Positions 24,300 to 36,414 of a DNA stretch of 64,000 nt are shown in pieces (the stretch's first letter is position 1; each line of letters opens with the position of its first letter). The notes under the pieces are model-generated. The model was not told the DNA's origin, made no database searches, and was given only the letters and a program-made list of their open reading frames with translations. The stretch is from Spinacia oleracea. Taxonomy: Eukaryota; Streptophyta; Magnoliopsida; Caryophyllales; Amaranthaceae. The position numbers and the translations under genes were made by a program. The stretch spans positions 125,014,385 to 125,078,384 of the forward strand of contig NC_079487.1 in assembly GCF_020520425.1 (NCBI RefSeq), given 5' to 3'.

Positions 24300-24955
24300 C
24301 TAAAAGTTAAACCCTATCAATCTATAGTATACTAACATTCCTATTACAATGTCACCTATTACAAATGTCAAGAAATATAATCTATATCTCGTAGTCCTTC
24401 AAAAGGAAGACCATAGATTATTAGATGACATGTGTTATCCCCATCTTTCATCCATTACACTATAAAAATTTGTATCTTTTATGACAACCTAATAACGACA
24501 GGTAAAAATCTCGTCGCAAAAGGACTTTTGCGACGGGATAACAACCCAACAGAGACGGGAACAACCGTCGCAAATGTCTTTTACGACGGGTTAACGACGA
24601 GATTTTCCATTAACGACAGCCCCTTTTATGACGGGTTCGCGACGGAAAATCCCGTCGTTAATCAACAATTATTAACCTTTAGCGACGGAATTTCCCGTCG
24701 TTAATAGTACAATTTCTTGTAGTGTTAATTTGTTAATTTTTTTAATTTTTCCTTTTGTTGTTTGTTATATGAAGTATTTTATAGCTTCAACACATTTTTC
24801 ACTTCATCTTCCTCATTCAACATCACATCATTTAATTCATATAACATTTTCCACCTCATCTCCGTATTTAATACTCAATATTAATCCACCATCTAATTTA
24901 TATATTTTGTCAACTTTCAAATTTCACCTCTAACTGATATGACCTCTGGGAATCA
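24300..24955 (+). mobile_element. Helitron fragment with nested CACTA MITE
   Basis: Contains AAGGAAGACCATAGATTATT, AGATGACATGTGTTATCC and, after the nested MITE, TCAACATCACATCATTTAAT and TTTCAAATTTCACCTCTAA, which match the minus-strand copy at 62044-62415 and partly the Helitron at 6055. The 3' hairpin and CTAG end are not seen, so it is 3'-truncated. Confidence 0.55.
24458..24724 (-). mobile_element. CACTA-type MITE, copy 1
   Basis: CACTATAAAAATTTG at the left and CAATTTCTTGTAGTG at the right are inverted tips; flanking TTA on both sides is a 3-bp target duplication. The body holds repeated GACGGG/CCCGTC and TAACGAC words. Same family as 57141-57419, and as 57576-57843 in the opposite orientation. 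Confidence 0.85.
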
Positions 24956-25568
24956 AGAAGCATGAGAGACGAGACGAGGAGGGATCGTGGAAAGGGAAAA
25001 ACGAGTTATTAAGCAATGGAAGGGGCAGACTGATGCCTGATGGATGTATACAAATTAAATAGAAAGAACTGAAGCTAGAGAATGTCAAGGAATTTCAAAT
25101 TGGCCAACCACAAATTAAAGGCGACTTTTTTTTATGGATTAGTTAAATCGAATTGTTGTTACACATTACAAAGTGAACAAGAAGTAAATTTAATTAGTAT
25201 GAGAATTTATTTATTTTTGGCATCGACTAGGAGAAAATTAGAGAAAATTATTTTTGACATAAAGAAAGCCAAAATTAATAAACGTAGACATAATTCTAAA
25301 AAGGTAATACTTCATATGTGTTTGATAAAGCGCACTGATAAATTATCGAATTTAATTTTTGGAAATTAAAATTACTTTGTTTTTGTCCGAGTTCGTGAGT
25401 ATGTTATTGGATTATTTTTATTTGTCCACGTAGTACTGTAGTACGTAGTATATCAAACAAATTTCTTTTATTAGAAACAACGCCTTAACCTAGTTACAAG
25501 CATAGATAAAACATGGTTTGAAAGTTTGAATCTATGTAATTGAGTAGGTGTATGTAGCTCTCTGTTCT
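24956..25568. other. Spacer, no gene recognised
   Basis: A 95-codon plus frame at 25082-25369 (MSRNFKLANHKLK..., Lys-rich C-terminal half) has no recognisable motif and no splice or promoter support. Left as unassigned. Confidence 0.4.
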
Positions 25569-25772
25569 CTAGTGATAATTCTCGATTATGTACGAGCTAT
25601 TGCTTTCTATAATTTTAAGACTTCTAGGTGGTGAATATGGTGCCAAGTCTATCCCTTTGAGGGATTCTTTTGGCCGTTTTGTCTCTTTGTAGTACGTGTT
25701 GTATCTCCTGTTTTTGTTGGCTCGTGAAGCCTTAATAAAAATTCTTACTGATAAAAAAAAAAAAAAAAAAAA
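25569..25772 (+). mobile_element. Possible non-LTR (LINE-like) 3' tail
   Basis: A non-coding stretch ending in TTTTTGTTGGCTCGTGAAGC, CTTAATAAAAATTCTTACTG and a 20-nt poly(A) (25753-25772), a layout common at LINE 3' ends. No ORF or target duplication was established. Confidence 0.3.
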
Positions 25773-25843
25773 CAACTTAACCTAACTTCAGAGAGTTGAC
25801 TACTATTTTGGTATGTTGTAAACTAGCGATGGCAAGCTAAGCC

Positions 25844-26109
25844 GGGTTCGTTTTTTTGCATATCTGATATGTGTGGAAACACACATATCAACTAAAAGAC
25901 AAATAGCTAAAAGACAAAAAAGGAAGTACCATTCATGTAAAAAAAAGTACCATTCTGTAAAAAAAAGTACCATTCTGTAAAAAAAAATATACCATTTGTA
26001 TTTAGAAAAGTACCATTTAATTATTTTTTTGTCCTTAATTTTTCCTATTTTATCTTATATTCTGATATGTATTTTCCCATACATATCTAATATGTATTTG
26101 TACTTCCTT
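25844..26109. mobile_element. Mutator-type MITE, arm A of an inverted pair
   Basis: Flanked by an exact 9-bp duplication AGCTAAGCC (25835-25843, 26110-26118). Subterminal inverted repeats: CATATCTGATATGTGTGGAA at the left corresponds to CATATTAGATATGTATGGGA read from the right. Inside, GTACCATT recurs at about 20-bp spacing next to A-runs. The copy at 27068-27640 is inverted to this one. Confidence 0.75.
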
Positions 26110-26118
26110 AGCTAAGCC

Positions 26119-26377
26119 ACACATTTGTATATAAAAAGAATCCGCTTCTTAAAGTTCCAAACATGGTCATTTCCTTCTCTCTCGATCGTTCACTTTTCTT
26201 GTTCCACACTTCCACGTCCAAGAAATAAGTTGGTCCAATGTTGTTGAGGTGTTGAATGTTAAGGACCTTGATCGAGGTATCCGGATCCAAAGATGTTCCA
26301 TCTTCACGAGTACAATAGAGATATATTAGTTTTTGTATTATTGAGGATTCATCGTATCTTAAAGTTGGTGTATGCAA
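26119..26377 (-). other. Unassigned open frame (possible gene fragment)
   Basis: A minus frame of 89 codons running 26377 to 26108 (MHTPTLRYDESSIIQKLIYL...) includes a well-composed stretch, VLNIQHLNNIGPTYFLDVEV. No family recognised. Its end runs into the target duplication of MITE arm A, so if it was ever a coding exon, the MITE inserted at its edge. Confidence 0.2.
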
Positions 26378-26424
26378 ACTATTTTATAAATATCATCAAA
26401 TATTGAGAAGTACGAAGTAGTAGC

Positions 26425-26737
26425 TACCTCCGTTTCATACAGATCTTTATGGTTAGTATTTACACAAATATTAAAACAAAAGTAGAAGAATGGTTGAATA
26501 TAATAAAATATGGATAAAGTAAGTAATGTGTAAAAAGATGGGTGAGTGTAAGAAAAAAAAAAATGAATAAAGTAAGAGCAAGTGAGTGGAAAATTGTAAA
26601 TATTGTGAAATAAAAATTGAAGGGTACGTAAGATAGTAAATTTTTATGTCCAAAAATAGAATAAAATCAAATGCAAAGAACATTATGAAATAGATTAAAA
26701 CAAAAAGTATAAAGATTTTTTTAAAACAGAGAACGTA
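26425..26737. mobile_element. Stowaway-like MITE (family shared with 23870)
   Basis: TACCTCCGTTTCATACAGAT and the right end GATTTTTTTAAAACAGAGAACGTA are loosely inverted. The internal GTATTTACACAAATATTAAA and GAATATAATAAAATATGG match the 23870 element. Confidence 0.65.
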
Positions 26738-26762
26738 CTATACTACTCTGTATTTCTAATAA

Positions 26763-27016
26763 TTCCTCCGTTTCGGAAATATCGCACCATTTGTTTTTTA
26801 CACTATTCACACTACGACCTAGGCCACTTTTTGTGATTCGTACGTAAGGAAATTTTAATCATGTGGGGTCATGTTAGATTCGTGTCGATATATATTTTCT
26901 AAATATTAATTTTTTATGATTTTCACTTGCACACAATTTGAGATATTAAGAGTCAAAGTAATGGTTAGAGGAGTAAAAGTCAATCATGATACGATATTTC
27001 CGGAACGGGGAAAGTA
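26763..27016. mobile_element. Stowaway MITE
   Basis: TTCCTCCGTTTCGGAAATAT at the left and ATATTTCCGGAACGGGGAAA at the right are inverted; TA-rich insertion site. Non-coding. Confidence 0.75.
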
Positions 27017-27067
27017 TTAGAAATAAAGGAGTATGTACGAGTGTGCGAAGGACTCCGATTGGCGAGG

Positions 27068-27640
27068 AAGTACAAATACATACTCCCTCCGTCCCATAAT
27101 ATAGTGCCTGTTTTCCTAAAATGGTGTCCCTAAATGATGTGCCTATTTCTATTTTAAACCATTAATTTTTACTTTGAAAATTGTACTTTTTGACTTTTAT
27201 TCAACCCATGTGCTTGATTTTTGTCCTTTTTAGGCCTATTTATTATGTACACACCTTTAATCTATAATTTATCTCTCCATTTTTGCCAACTAACATGTAC
27301 TTTATCTTGAAAGTACAAATCATTATTGTTTTTATTATCAATGTTATTCTTTACCTTAATAACCGTGATTTTGGTCAAACGGGCACTATATTATGGGACG
27401 GAGGGAGTATCAGATATGTATGGGGAAATACATATCAAAACAAAAGACAAAATAGAAAAAAGGACAAAAAAATAATTAAATGGTACTCCGTACTTTTCTA
27501 AACACAAATGGTACTTTTTTTTTATAGAGTGGTACTTTTTTTTACATGAATGGTACTTTCTTTTTTTTGTCTTTTACTTATTTGTCTTTTAGTTGATATG
27601 TGTGTTTCCACACATATCAGATATGCGAAAAAACGAACCC
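27068..27640. mobile_element. Mutator-type MITE, arm B, split by a Stowaway
   Basis: Reverse orientation copy of 25844-26109: begins GAAGTACAAATACATA, is interrupted at 27081-27409, resumes TCAGATATGTATGGGG..., and ends ATGCGAAAAAACGAACCC. Flanks GGCGAGGA and GGAGAGGAG may be a decayed 9-bp duplication. Confidence 0.72.
27081..27409. mobile_element. Stowaway MITE nested in MITE arm B
   Basis: TA-flanked, with strong inverted ends CTCCCTCCGTCCCATAATAT and ATATTATGGGACGGAGGGAG. Low divergence of the tips suggests a fairly recent insertion. Confidence 0.88.
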
Positions 27641-28299
27641 GGAGAGGAGACAATAGTTGCATTTTGCAAACAATTAAGTGAAGAAATTAAAACAAAAAGA
27701 TTCTGGAAATTAATGACCCTAGATATGCTTCCCAATTACGGAGAACATCACTTTTGTTCGCATTATTTCTGTCGTTCTTCGGTTTAAAAAGTTTACATCC
27801 CATGAAAATTTGATTCGTATATGAAAATTTGAAAACACGTAATATATCATCTCTTTTTTTTTAAAAGAAAAAAACACGTAGAATATATCTCCCAATACCT
27901 TAATTTTAAGTTCTTCGTATATGTTAAAAATAAATTGTGCAAACGAGCCATACAAATTATAAATAGATCGAGGGACCGATCAAAACATGTGATAAAAGGG
28001 TTTTGTTCTAATTTATTTGAAGTTCGTTGTCCGATCTTGATCTATTGGGAACAAATATTGACTTATTCCATTTATCAACATTTGTGATTGCATTGTACTT
28101 GATAAATTCATTGGGTCGTACACAAGCCTATATATGAAAAGAGATTAAGCATTTATAAATTCTACCAGAGTTCTATCATAAAATTAATCAATTAATGATT
28201 GGTGGAGTAACTTATTAATCTTATATGTTAGTCAATCTCTCTCATACTGATTTTTTCCATGTATCCATATTTGTGATTGTATCATATATGATACAAACA
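27641..28299. other. Spacer, no feature supported
   Basis: A short plus frame (27593-27787) begins inside MITE arm B and has no recognisable domain. The rest is AT-rich. Confidence 0.4.
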
Positions 28300-28760
28300 C
28301 ATACAAGAGAAGATATTGACCACATATGATCCTAGGTCACACCGTCCTTACTAGACCCTCTTAACTTGAGGTTAAGCCCCTACTTGGGACATTCACTTCT
28401 GTTGGGCAACTTGCTCCAAACAGAACTTCGACTCTTCTCCAAATTGCAAACTCTTCAACATCGGTGGCCCCTCCGCTTTTTGAGACAAACAATCGGCCAA
28501 GACCGATAGCTCTTATACCATGATAAACTCATCATGCTATATACAAATCCATACAATATAAGTCTAGCGGGGTTCCATACTAAAACCAATATACTGGTGA
28601 TAGATGGGGTAGCCCACCATTCTTATACTTTGTATATGTTAGTTAATATCTTTCTATTTTTTCAACGTGGAAAAATTATTCTAATAATCACATGTGAATC
28701 ATACTCTTAACAATATCCATACTTCAATAAGTAGATGTTTGAAAGCCCTTATATATTATT
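28300..28760 (-). mobile_element. LTR-element fossil remnant
   Basis: GCTCTTATACCATGAT (near 28510) read on the minus strand gives a primer-binding-like TGGTATAAGAGC, with LTR-like sequence on its right side. Part of that (28575-28680) resembles 2405-2510. No coding domains. Old, fragmentary. Confidence 0.35.
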
Positions 28761-29995
28761 AAACATATTTTTAGGGGAATCGATAACATACTATGCCAAG
28801 GTTATCAGGTTGAGATTCCACGTACTTTGGGTCGGTGTAAGGGGTAGCTAGGATCAAATCATAGGATCATAGAACCCTACTGAATTGCAAAAAAGGATAA
28901 TAAAAATGTTACTAATTGACTAAATACACATCTTTTAAACAATATGGATGCTAAATAAAAATTCTCACATGATATTGATGTTTTAAAGTCAATATGGCTT
29001 CGGAAGAGTGAGATAGATTAGAGAAGAAGAATTCATGCGTTCATGAAGTTAGTTTTTTTAATTTTTTTTTGGTTTAGAGAAAATATATATAGTTAGTTGC
29101 TTTTACGGATCATTTAATAAGTAAAAAACTATGATCACCCGATTCGAACCAATCTTGCACGATCCTGAGCGATTCTGCAATGACCCCGCAGGTGAAATGT
29201 AGGATTGACCGATCCTATACATACGACGTTGATAACTGATCTTGCTACAATCACACCAGTCTTGCAATTATGCTTGTCATATATATGCATCGTTTTTGCT
29301 AAAATTAAATCGTAGCATCGGCTATGATCCGGATCGTTGTGGATTTAATTTCTTATCATGCAAAAGACACTATAGTATTATTATTTAACTTTTTGAGGGA
29401 ATTTAAAGAGTGGTTCTCAATTATGAAGCCAACCACTTTGTAAACCACTAGGTTATTAGTGATTTGACATTAATAATATTCGTTGTGAACAACAATTTGC
29501 TTTTAAAAGCTATAATTTTTATTTTTTTTCTAAGGAGCTATAATATGTTGTCCACTTTATAACTCCAAATAGCAATTCAAGTAATGGTATATTTACGTAT
29601 ACATTTTAGACGGTACGTACCGCATACGATCTTTGACTAGCTTGATTTTTTCATTATTTTAAGGAGTATATTAGTCGATCATGAAATAGTGGATTCCTCT
29701 GTTAATAAATAATTTATTTTTGATAAAAAGTCTTAGGTAAGGAGCCCATTTGTGCGCAGCAAACTTGCTTCTCGATTACAAGATGTCCTTAAATTATTTG
29801 GAGTTCGGTTTCAGACAATAACTTGTGTTGTGGGTTGGGTTTGACACAACTTGTACTGAATCATGTGGTTGGACTCATTTATGATACATGACATAATACG
29901 CCCGATTTAGATATTTTCTTGATGTGTCATGAACTCATGGGTGGAGATTTTCCAACACAATCCATTTCGATCCACCCCACTTGACCCGTCACAAC
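28761..29995. other. Intergenic, no gene recognised
   Basis: AT-rich. 29130-29350 holds GATCC/GATTC-type repeats (ACGATCCTGAGCGATTCTGC) reminiscent of the tract at 42580-42985. Nothing else supportable. Confidence 0.4.
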
Positions 29996-30882
29996 TAGAG
30001 CTGTCAAAATAGGTCATCGGGTCGGGTTTGGGTCGGGTCATCTCGGGTTTCGGGGTCATGATCAGGCCGGGTCGTGTCGGGTTAATATTTCATTCGGGTT
30101 GAGTTCAGGTTCGGTCGGGTCGATTTAAGGTCGGGTCATATTGGGTTTTTTCTATCCCGGATTCAGGTCGGGTTCGAGTCGGTTCACATTTCGGTCAGGT
30201 TTGATTTCGGGTTAGGGTCTTATCGGGTCGGGTTTAAGTCGGTTTGTAGCAGATAATTTCGGGTTCGGGTCTTATCGAGTCGGGTTTAAGTCGGTTTGCA
30301 ACACAGTTATTTTCGGGTTCGGATCTTAGTTTGGATCGGATAATAATCAGATCAAATAGAATTCAGATCGGGTCACTCTCAAGGACGGGTCAAACTCGGG
30401 TATGATAATTAACCTATACATTTTAAGGATTTTATATTCTAAAAATTTTTGTTTAACTTATTTTAGAGTTAAATTTTTCAATATTTAGCAATAAATAATT
30501 AAAATAGATATATCAATGAAGTTAATATTTGGTCGTGTCATTGATAACTCGGGTAAATCGAGTAGCGGGTTCTCACAGGTCGGGTCTATAGCAGGTTTCA
30601 TCGAGTTACAATCGGTTTCGGGTTGACATCGGGTCGGGTATCAAATCGGGTTCGGGTCATTGTTCGGTCGGGTCAGTTCGGTTATCGGTCATTTTCGGGT
30701 CGGATGTCGGGTTCGGGTTCTGGTGTTACAACATCGGGTTAAAATCGGTTATCGGTTTTTTCGGGTCGGGTACAGGTCGGGTTTCGGGTTACCTGTTTTA
30801 CCGTAATTTCGGGTCATGGTCGGTTACGGGTTCGGTCGGTTCAGGTCGGGTTTTCGGGTCGGGTCAGTTTTTGACAGCTCTA
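29996..30882. mobile_element. hAT-type non-autonomous element built of GGGTCG repeats
   Basis: Inverted tips TAGAGCTGTCAAAA / TTTTTGACAGCTCTA and an exact 8-bp target duplication GTCACAAC (29988-29995, 30883-30890) fit the hAT superfamily. The body is mostly degenerate GGGTCGGGTT/TCGGGTC words with a central AT-rich segment (30405-30540). No transposase. Confidence 0.88.
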
Positions 30883-30890
30883 GTCACAAC

Positions 30891-31525
30891 CCACCACGGC
30901 ACACCTGCCCTTCCCAAACAAACCAACGAAATAAAGCTCAGCTAACACACGAACCTAGTCCACTCGACACACGAACCATGTCCACCCGACACACGAACCT
31001 AGCCCACGACCTTGTGACCCACCCGACGCGCTATCCTAATTTACACTATTTTGTATGTCTAAAATGCTAATAAGTATTTTAATTTTAATGTTTAAATATA
31101 CATTCACAGATTATGTCATTAGTATAACAATTCATTAATTTAATTTAATATGAATTTTGTAGTTTCTTTTACGCTTAAGTAATCGTCCAAATTCGCTGGA
31201 TCCACATGACCCAAATCATCCCCCAAAGCCCGACTAAGCTCACCAAACACGACAAAACTACATCAGCCTTCAAAACCCAACCCACAAAACCTATCGGACC
31301 CACTCGATCCATATAACCCACCATGACCCTGTAATGATCCAACACGTATTGTGTTTAATTTTCTCGACACAGCCCACGATCAGACCCACCTGACCTATAC
31401 GGTGTCAGTCGTGTGTCAACCGTTCCCGATCCATGACCCACCAAACCACCCATGATCCACCCAACTCGCCTCGTTGGCCATCTCTACTTGTGGATAAGGG
31501 TGCACTCTCTTTACATCAAAAGTTA
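30891..31525. other. ACCCGAC/CCACC-rich spacer
   Basis: Contains weak CCCACCCGACAC-like and GACCCACC-like words at 30895-31040 and 31190-31480, probably older repeat debris. No gene. Confidence 0.4.
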
Positions 31526-31739
31526 GGGATCGTTCGGTATCACTGTAAGTTTTCAATTTTTGGTTGTTTTGTTCTGAAAGTCATGAACTAAAAACTAGGT
31601 CATACTTATAGTAATCATGTTGATTTTGAAAACTAACAACAAAAATTTGGAAACTACTTTTTGTGATTTTCATATTTTGGTTTTTAGTTTTATGAAAAAC
31701 ATAAAACTGGAAATAAAAAAAACGATACCGAACAGGACC
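31526..31739. mobile_element. Tourist (PIF/Harbinger-type) MITE
   Basis: TTA on both sides; the tips GGGATCGTTCGGTATC and GATACCGAACAGGACC are inverted with few mismatches. 214 bp, non-coding. Confidence 0.82.
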
Positions 31740-32443
31740 TTAGGTTTTGGATTTAATAATTTCCTTTAAGTTTTAGTTAGCTAGAGGTCTAATAATTAAA
31801 TCTACTCTTGTGGAATAGGGTACAATTAGTCAATTGGGTATGTACAACAAGATCTAATAAGTTCAGGTCCAATTAAGTCTAATGTTAATCACTAATGTGA
31901 ATCCTAGCATTAAGCTTAATTATATATTGGTGAGATTTCCTACTCACTTTATTCCAAATTCATTCAACTAAGTCGATAAAGAGAAATGATCTTTCACTTT
32001 ATTTATGAGAAGAATACAGAGTATCAATATCTATTACTCTGATGATTAGCAATAATGGCATGTGTACAATGTATCAAAGGTTCAAACCTCTCACTTATGG
32101 CTAATTTCCACCTTAAAATAAAATAAGAAGATTGATAAATTTGCTTTGTTTTGGCGACATACTGTTAGAGTGTTAGGTGATTGTATTAGTTGTTTGATTA
32201 TATTTACATTAGCTGGTTTAGCTAGATGGTTTCATGAGCTTTTTATGTATCAGAGTATGAAATAACCAATAAGCTAAAAGTTCTTTCAAAAGCTCCTTAC
32301 ATAAGCTTTTTAAATACTTGTAGCTTTTAGGCTAAAAAAAATCTTTTGAACAACTTCTATCTAAACACCACAATTGACTTTTTGATATGATCAATGTTAA
32401 AATCTGACTTATAAAACATCACGTATAACGGTATACACAAATT
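31740..32443. other. Intergenic, no gene recognised
   Basis: AT-rich. A tRNA-B-box-like AAAGGTTCAAACC at 32076 might be SINE debris, but no A box is in place. Confidence 0.35.
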
Positions 32444-32755
32444 CTTGTTTACAAGGGTTGTACAATAAATATTGTACACCAGAGTAAAAGTTAACTCAAA
32501 ATGTTTAAAAGTTAAGCTTATATATGTAAAAGTTATCCATTTTTTAGTGATAAATTTTTTCATTTTAATAAAACTTATTTCTTCAAAATCATTAATAATG
32601 TATAAAATTAATCATTTAACTATTTAAAATGTTTATCTATCAACGTGTTTTTTTATGAATATAAAAGTTAATCCAAACTATGTTAAAGTTACAAAAAAAT
32701 GGGTAAAAGTTATTTTGGTGTACAATAAATTTATTGTGCACCTAGTGCGCGCAAG
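32444..32755. mobile_element. MITE with GTACAATAAAT inverted ends, copy 1
   Basis: Left TTGTACAATAAATATTGTAC and right GTACAATAAATTTATTGTGC form inverted subterminal repeats, followed inward by AGTAAAAGTTA / TAAAAGTTATTTT. The 54597-54865 copy shares ends and the TTTAGTGATAAATTT body. Superfamily unknown. Confidence 0.65.
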
Positions 32756-33236
32756 ACCTTTTGAACTGTATAAGGGTCTTGATAAAAGAAGAAAGAGGTA
32801 TTTGCTTATTAAGTTTGAGGGATTACTCCCCTTATCGCTACTAATTTTAAGATGAAACTTCATTTGACCGTGTGAAGCACATTCTCTCGTGATGGCATGC
32901 AGATGTTGACCTAGGCATGTATTTAACGATCAACAATCTTTTTTTTTCTGGACAGATGTTGACATAGACCTATATTTAATTTAACGATCACAATTTTTGT
33001 TTTCTTCTCCAATAAGCTTCTAACTAAACAGAGCCAGTATAAACGACCCTTCACTTCCTTTATGAGAAGAATCGACGTAATTTAGAAAGATGGTCGTAAG
33101 GTGGTTATGACATTAAAGTTGACATCAAATTAGCAGAATAAAGCAACAATAATGGAATAATATATAGTAGTACATGCTAACATCAAAGTTATTCTGTTCG
33201 ATCAGCAGACAGCAGTTCATGTGGTAGAATCTCACC
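32756..33236. other. Upstream region of the thioredoxin gene at 33350
   Basis: AT-rich, no coding sequence. A short direct repeat GATGTTGACCTAGGCATGTA / AGATGTTGACATAGACCTAT lies near 32902-32975. Confidence 0.4.
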
Positions 33237-33243
33237 TATAAAA
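33237..33243 (+). promoter_or_regulatory. Putative TATA box
   Basis: CTATAAA about 110 bp before the ATG at 33350, in a leader ending ...AAGAAATTAAAATG. Confidence 0.5.
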
Positions 33244-33349
33244 CCTGCCACTCCTTACCCCCAATTCATCAACCAAAAACAATTCAAAAAACATACTCTG
33301 TACAATATAAGTCCAAAATCCATATCCAAAAAAAGTGTAAGAAATTAAA

Positions 33350-34753
33350 ATGGGTGCAAGATTGTCTACAATCCCAGAGAACAGAGGGCCTTTGGTGAGT
33401 GCCACCGCAGGGCCGGGTTCATACCCATCGGGGTATAATAAACCCGCCGCCAGCCGTGACCGGTACAACTGGTCTAACAGCTTTCCAGCTGAGAATAAGG
33501 CACCTGCTGCTCCTGTTTGTGCTGCATTCCCCTTTCCCCCTGCTAATTCTAACCCCTCTAATAATTATCCTGCTGCCACCACTACTAAGTCATCATCTGT
33601 TGCCGCTGGCTGCGGTGGTGATGTTGCTGGTGGCGGCCGCGGTGGTGCTTTTCCTGTTAATGTTAAACCCGCCAATACTAAGGAAGTTATTGTCTTCCAT
33701 TCCTCAACCAAGTGGAAGGAATACTTTGAAGCCTCAAAGCAATCCAACAAACTGGTATTCGTATTCATCTTGTCGCTTGTTTTTGCTATAATATAAATTA
33801 AAGTTGCCTAACAGAACTTTTTATGAAAATAAAACAGAAAATTATTGGTAAGAGCAAGATTAAGGGGGGTTTTGTCTTGAGACTTTCTTCAATTGCTCAA
33901 ATAAATTTAGCTCTTCACCCATCAAATTCATTTAAGATTTGTAATTCATGTACAATATTAAATTTATTATTTAATTTAACTCACACACCAAGTTTTAATG
34001 ATTTTTAGTTTTTCAAGACTCAAATTAAGACTTGTCTACTTCAATGCTACAATTTTTATGTGCATTATCTTAAAACTGATGAGTCATATGTCACTTCAGT
34101 ACAATTCAAGTCTTAAAACTTAGGGTTGATCATGCTCTTATATAGTGTTAATGTTCTGTATTTATCGACAAAATCAAAATATTATGCCATTTTAAAAAAA
34201 AATCCCCATTGAACTCGAAATCTGAATAATCACCATACACTGTACATAAGCAAAAAAAAAAAAAAAAATTGGTTGCATGGTTGCATGTACAACGAAAATT
34301 GGCACAAGCTAATACGTACGTACGTAGTTACTGATATATTTGTCGGTGTAATTCAGGTGGTAATATATTTTACGGCGACATGGTGTGGGCCGTGTCGTTA
34401 CATGGAGCCAAGCATCAAAGAAATAGCGGCTAAACACACTGATATCGACCTGGTCAAGATTGACGTGGACGAGTTATTTGTACGACTTTTTGCTTCTTTC
34501 TTACCAAATCTTTTTACTACAAATAATTCCATGCTAATTTAATTTTGAGGAATCCATTTATTTTTATTTTTAAAAAATTATTGCTAACATAAAATTAATA
34601 ATATGGTTGGGATGAAAACAGAATGTGTCGCGGGAGTATGGAGTACAAGCAATGCCTACATTCTTGTTCATGAAGAAGGGAAAGCAAATTGACAAGGTTG
34701 TTGGAGCAAGAAAGGAAGAGCTTCAAAGGAAGGTTGAGAAGCACAAGGCTTAA
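33350..34753 (+). CDS. Thioredoxin h paralog with long N-terminal extension
   Basis: Disulfide reductase. Exons 33350-33754, 34357-34479 and 34622-34753 give about 219 residues, roughly 100 more than ordinary Trx h. The extra part (about 1-108) is low-complexity Ala/Pro/Asn/Gly (PVCAAFPFPPANSNPSNN..., GCGGDVAGGGRGG). The Trx fold begins at EVIVFHSSTKWKEYF; the active site is WCGPC in VVIYFTATWCGPCRYMEP, then KIDVDEL, and MPTFLF with the cis-proline. The N-terminus MGARLST has Gly2 and Ser6 in an N-myristoylation-like motif. Intron positions match the 16558 and 38145 genes. A motif YNWSNSFP in the extension is shared as SSWSNNFP with the 38145 gene, so those two are closest relatives. The long N-terminus is probably disordered; its role is unknown. 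Confidence 0.85.
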
Positions 34754-36414
34754 TTCACTTGTAGTACGTGCTAGCGTGTTTTTAGACTAGTATTAAGGCT
34801 TTTTAGTTAAGTTTAGTATCTAAATAATTATGTACGCAGTATGCGTGATTAACGGAACGGGTGTACGTTTTCATTACCATAATATATATGTACTTGCATC
34901 AATTGCCGGTGTACGTAGCTTAATTATTAGCTTGAAGTCTTGAACGTAGGTCACGTCTCCTTACCGAGAACTCGAAAATTAAGTACACCTTGTAAACTTC
35001 CGATTTTATAATATACGTAATATAGTACTTTGTGAGCATATATATGTAAACGTCTTGTTTTTAACATCCTTTAATTTGAGCACGAGCACATATTTAAACG
35101 TCTTCTTTTAAACATCTTTGAGCATATGTAAACGTTCTTTTTTAACAAATCGATCTAGTACTAGTGCTTCGTATGTGAATAATCCTAATACTAATCTATA
35201 AATATATATAATTGTGTCCCTCGACTTATAACGAACCTAGTTATATTACCCGGCCTCCATAGTATTAAGTGAAAGATGATAATTTATATGTACAATTATG
35301 TTTCTTAAACACTTTATCCGTTCCGTAAAGATGGTTTCAAATTACTATTCATATATTTTACTAACGCAAGAACTCCAATACGTAGATGGAATAAACACAT
35401 CTTTACCATGAATGTATAAATGTCGTGACAGTGAGTCAATGACAACACATGCATGATGCATGGTCAAAACTCGAAACTTAAACTTCTTTACACATAAATA
35501 ACTACGAATGTTAGTGCAATAGTCACAATATTGCCTATCAATCATCCGAATATTAGCCCAAGTTTAGTGTGGTCAATAAGCTAGCTAAGGTGCTAGAATC
35601 TAGATGGTCCATAAATCATGAGCGGTTTACATATAAAGTCTGGAGTAGGATTTCTGTAATTGACAAGAAATGATCACTAAGGATCTTTTACATGCTCATT
35701 TTAACAACTTTATAGTACATATTTGATGCATTTCTAAAAAGTTGAAGGTATTTTGTTTATTTCGTTAAATTATATTCCATGGGTAAAATACACACAGTTT
35801 ATATCTTGTGTACATAATTTGACGGTTCTCTAAAATCCATAAAAGAATTTACATGCGATTTTGCCGGCTCTAATTAAAAAGATGAAAGGTGTTTTTTTTA
35901 AAGAAAAAGCAACATTGCCTATATAGTTATATGGAATAATTCGTACATGGCAACGTATGTTACATATGGTGATATGGCCCGAAGAATAGATGCACACTAT
36001 GCTAAATTGTAAAATTGGTAATAGTCTAATAGAGCGTGTACCAATGTATGAGGACTAATGGATTACCAACTTTATATCAATATATCTAACATGCATTTTT
36101 AATATGTTACAAAATTTGTCAACTTTTATATATAAAACAATTACGACGACTTATTATTAATTTTTCGAAAAAGTATTTTATAAATGGGTGTTTGGCTATA
36201 AGAAGTTTTGGGAAAAGAGGTGAATTACAGGTTTGACCATTTCAAAAGCTAAAGTAAGAATTTGATTATAAGAGGTTTGGAAGAAAAAATTGGGACGAAA
36301 AAGCTTAAGATGATACGAGCTTTTGTAATTAGAGGTTTAAAGAGGTGGCTGTAAAATATCCATCTTATTTTATTATTGAATAAAAGATTCATCTTTAGAT
36401 ACCTACCTATATCT
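34754..36414. other. Intergenic, no gene recognised
   Basis: 3' UTR then AT-rich spacer with recurring short GTAAACGTCTT / ATATGTAAACGTTCTT repeats near 35040-35140. A minus 66-codon frame at 35345-35545 has no family signal. Confidence 0.45.
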
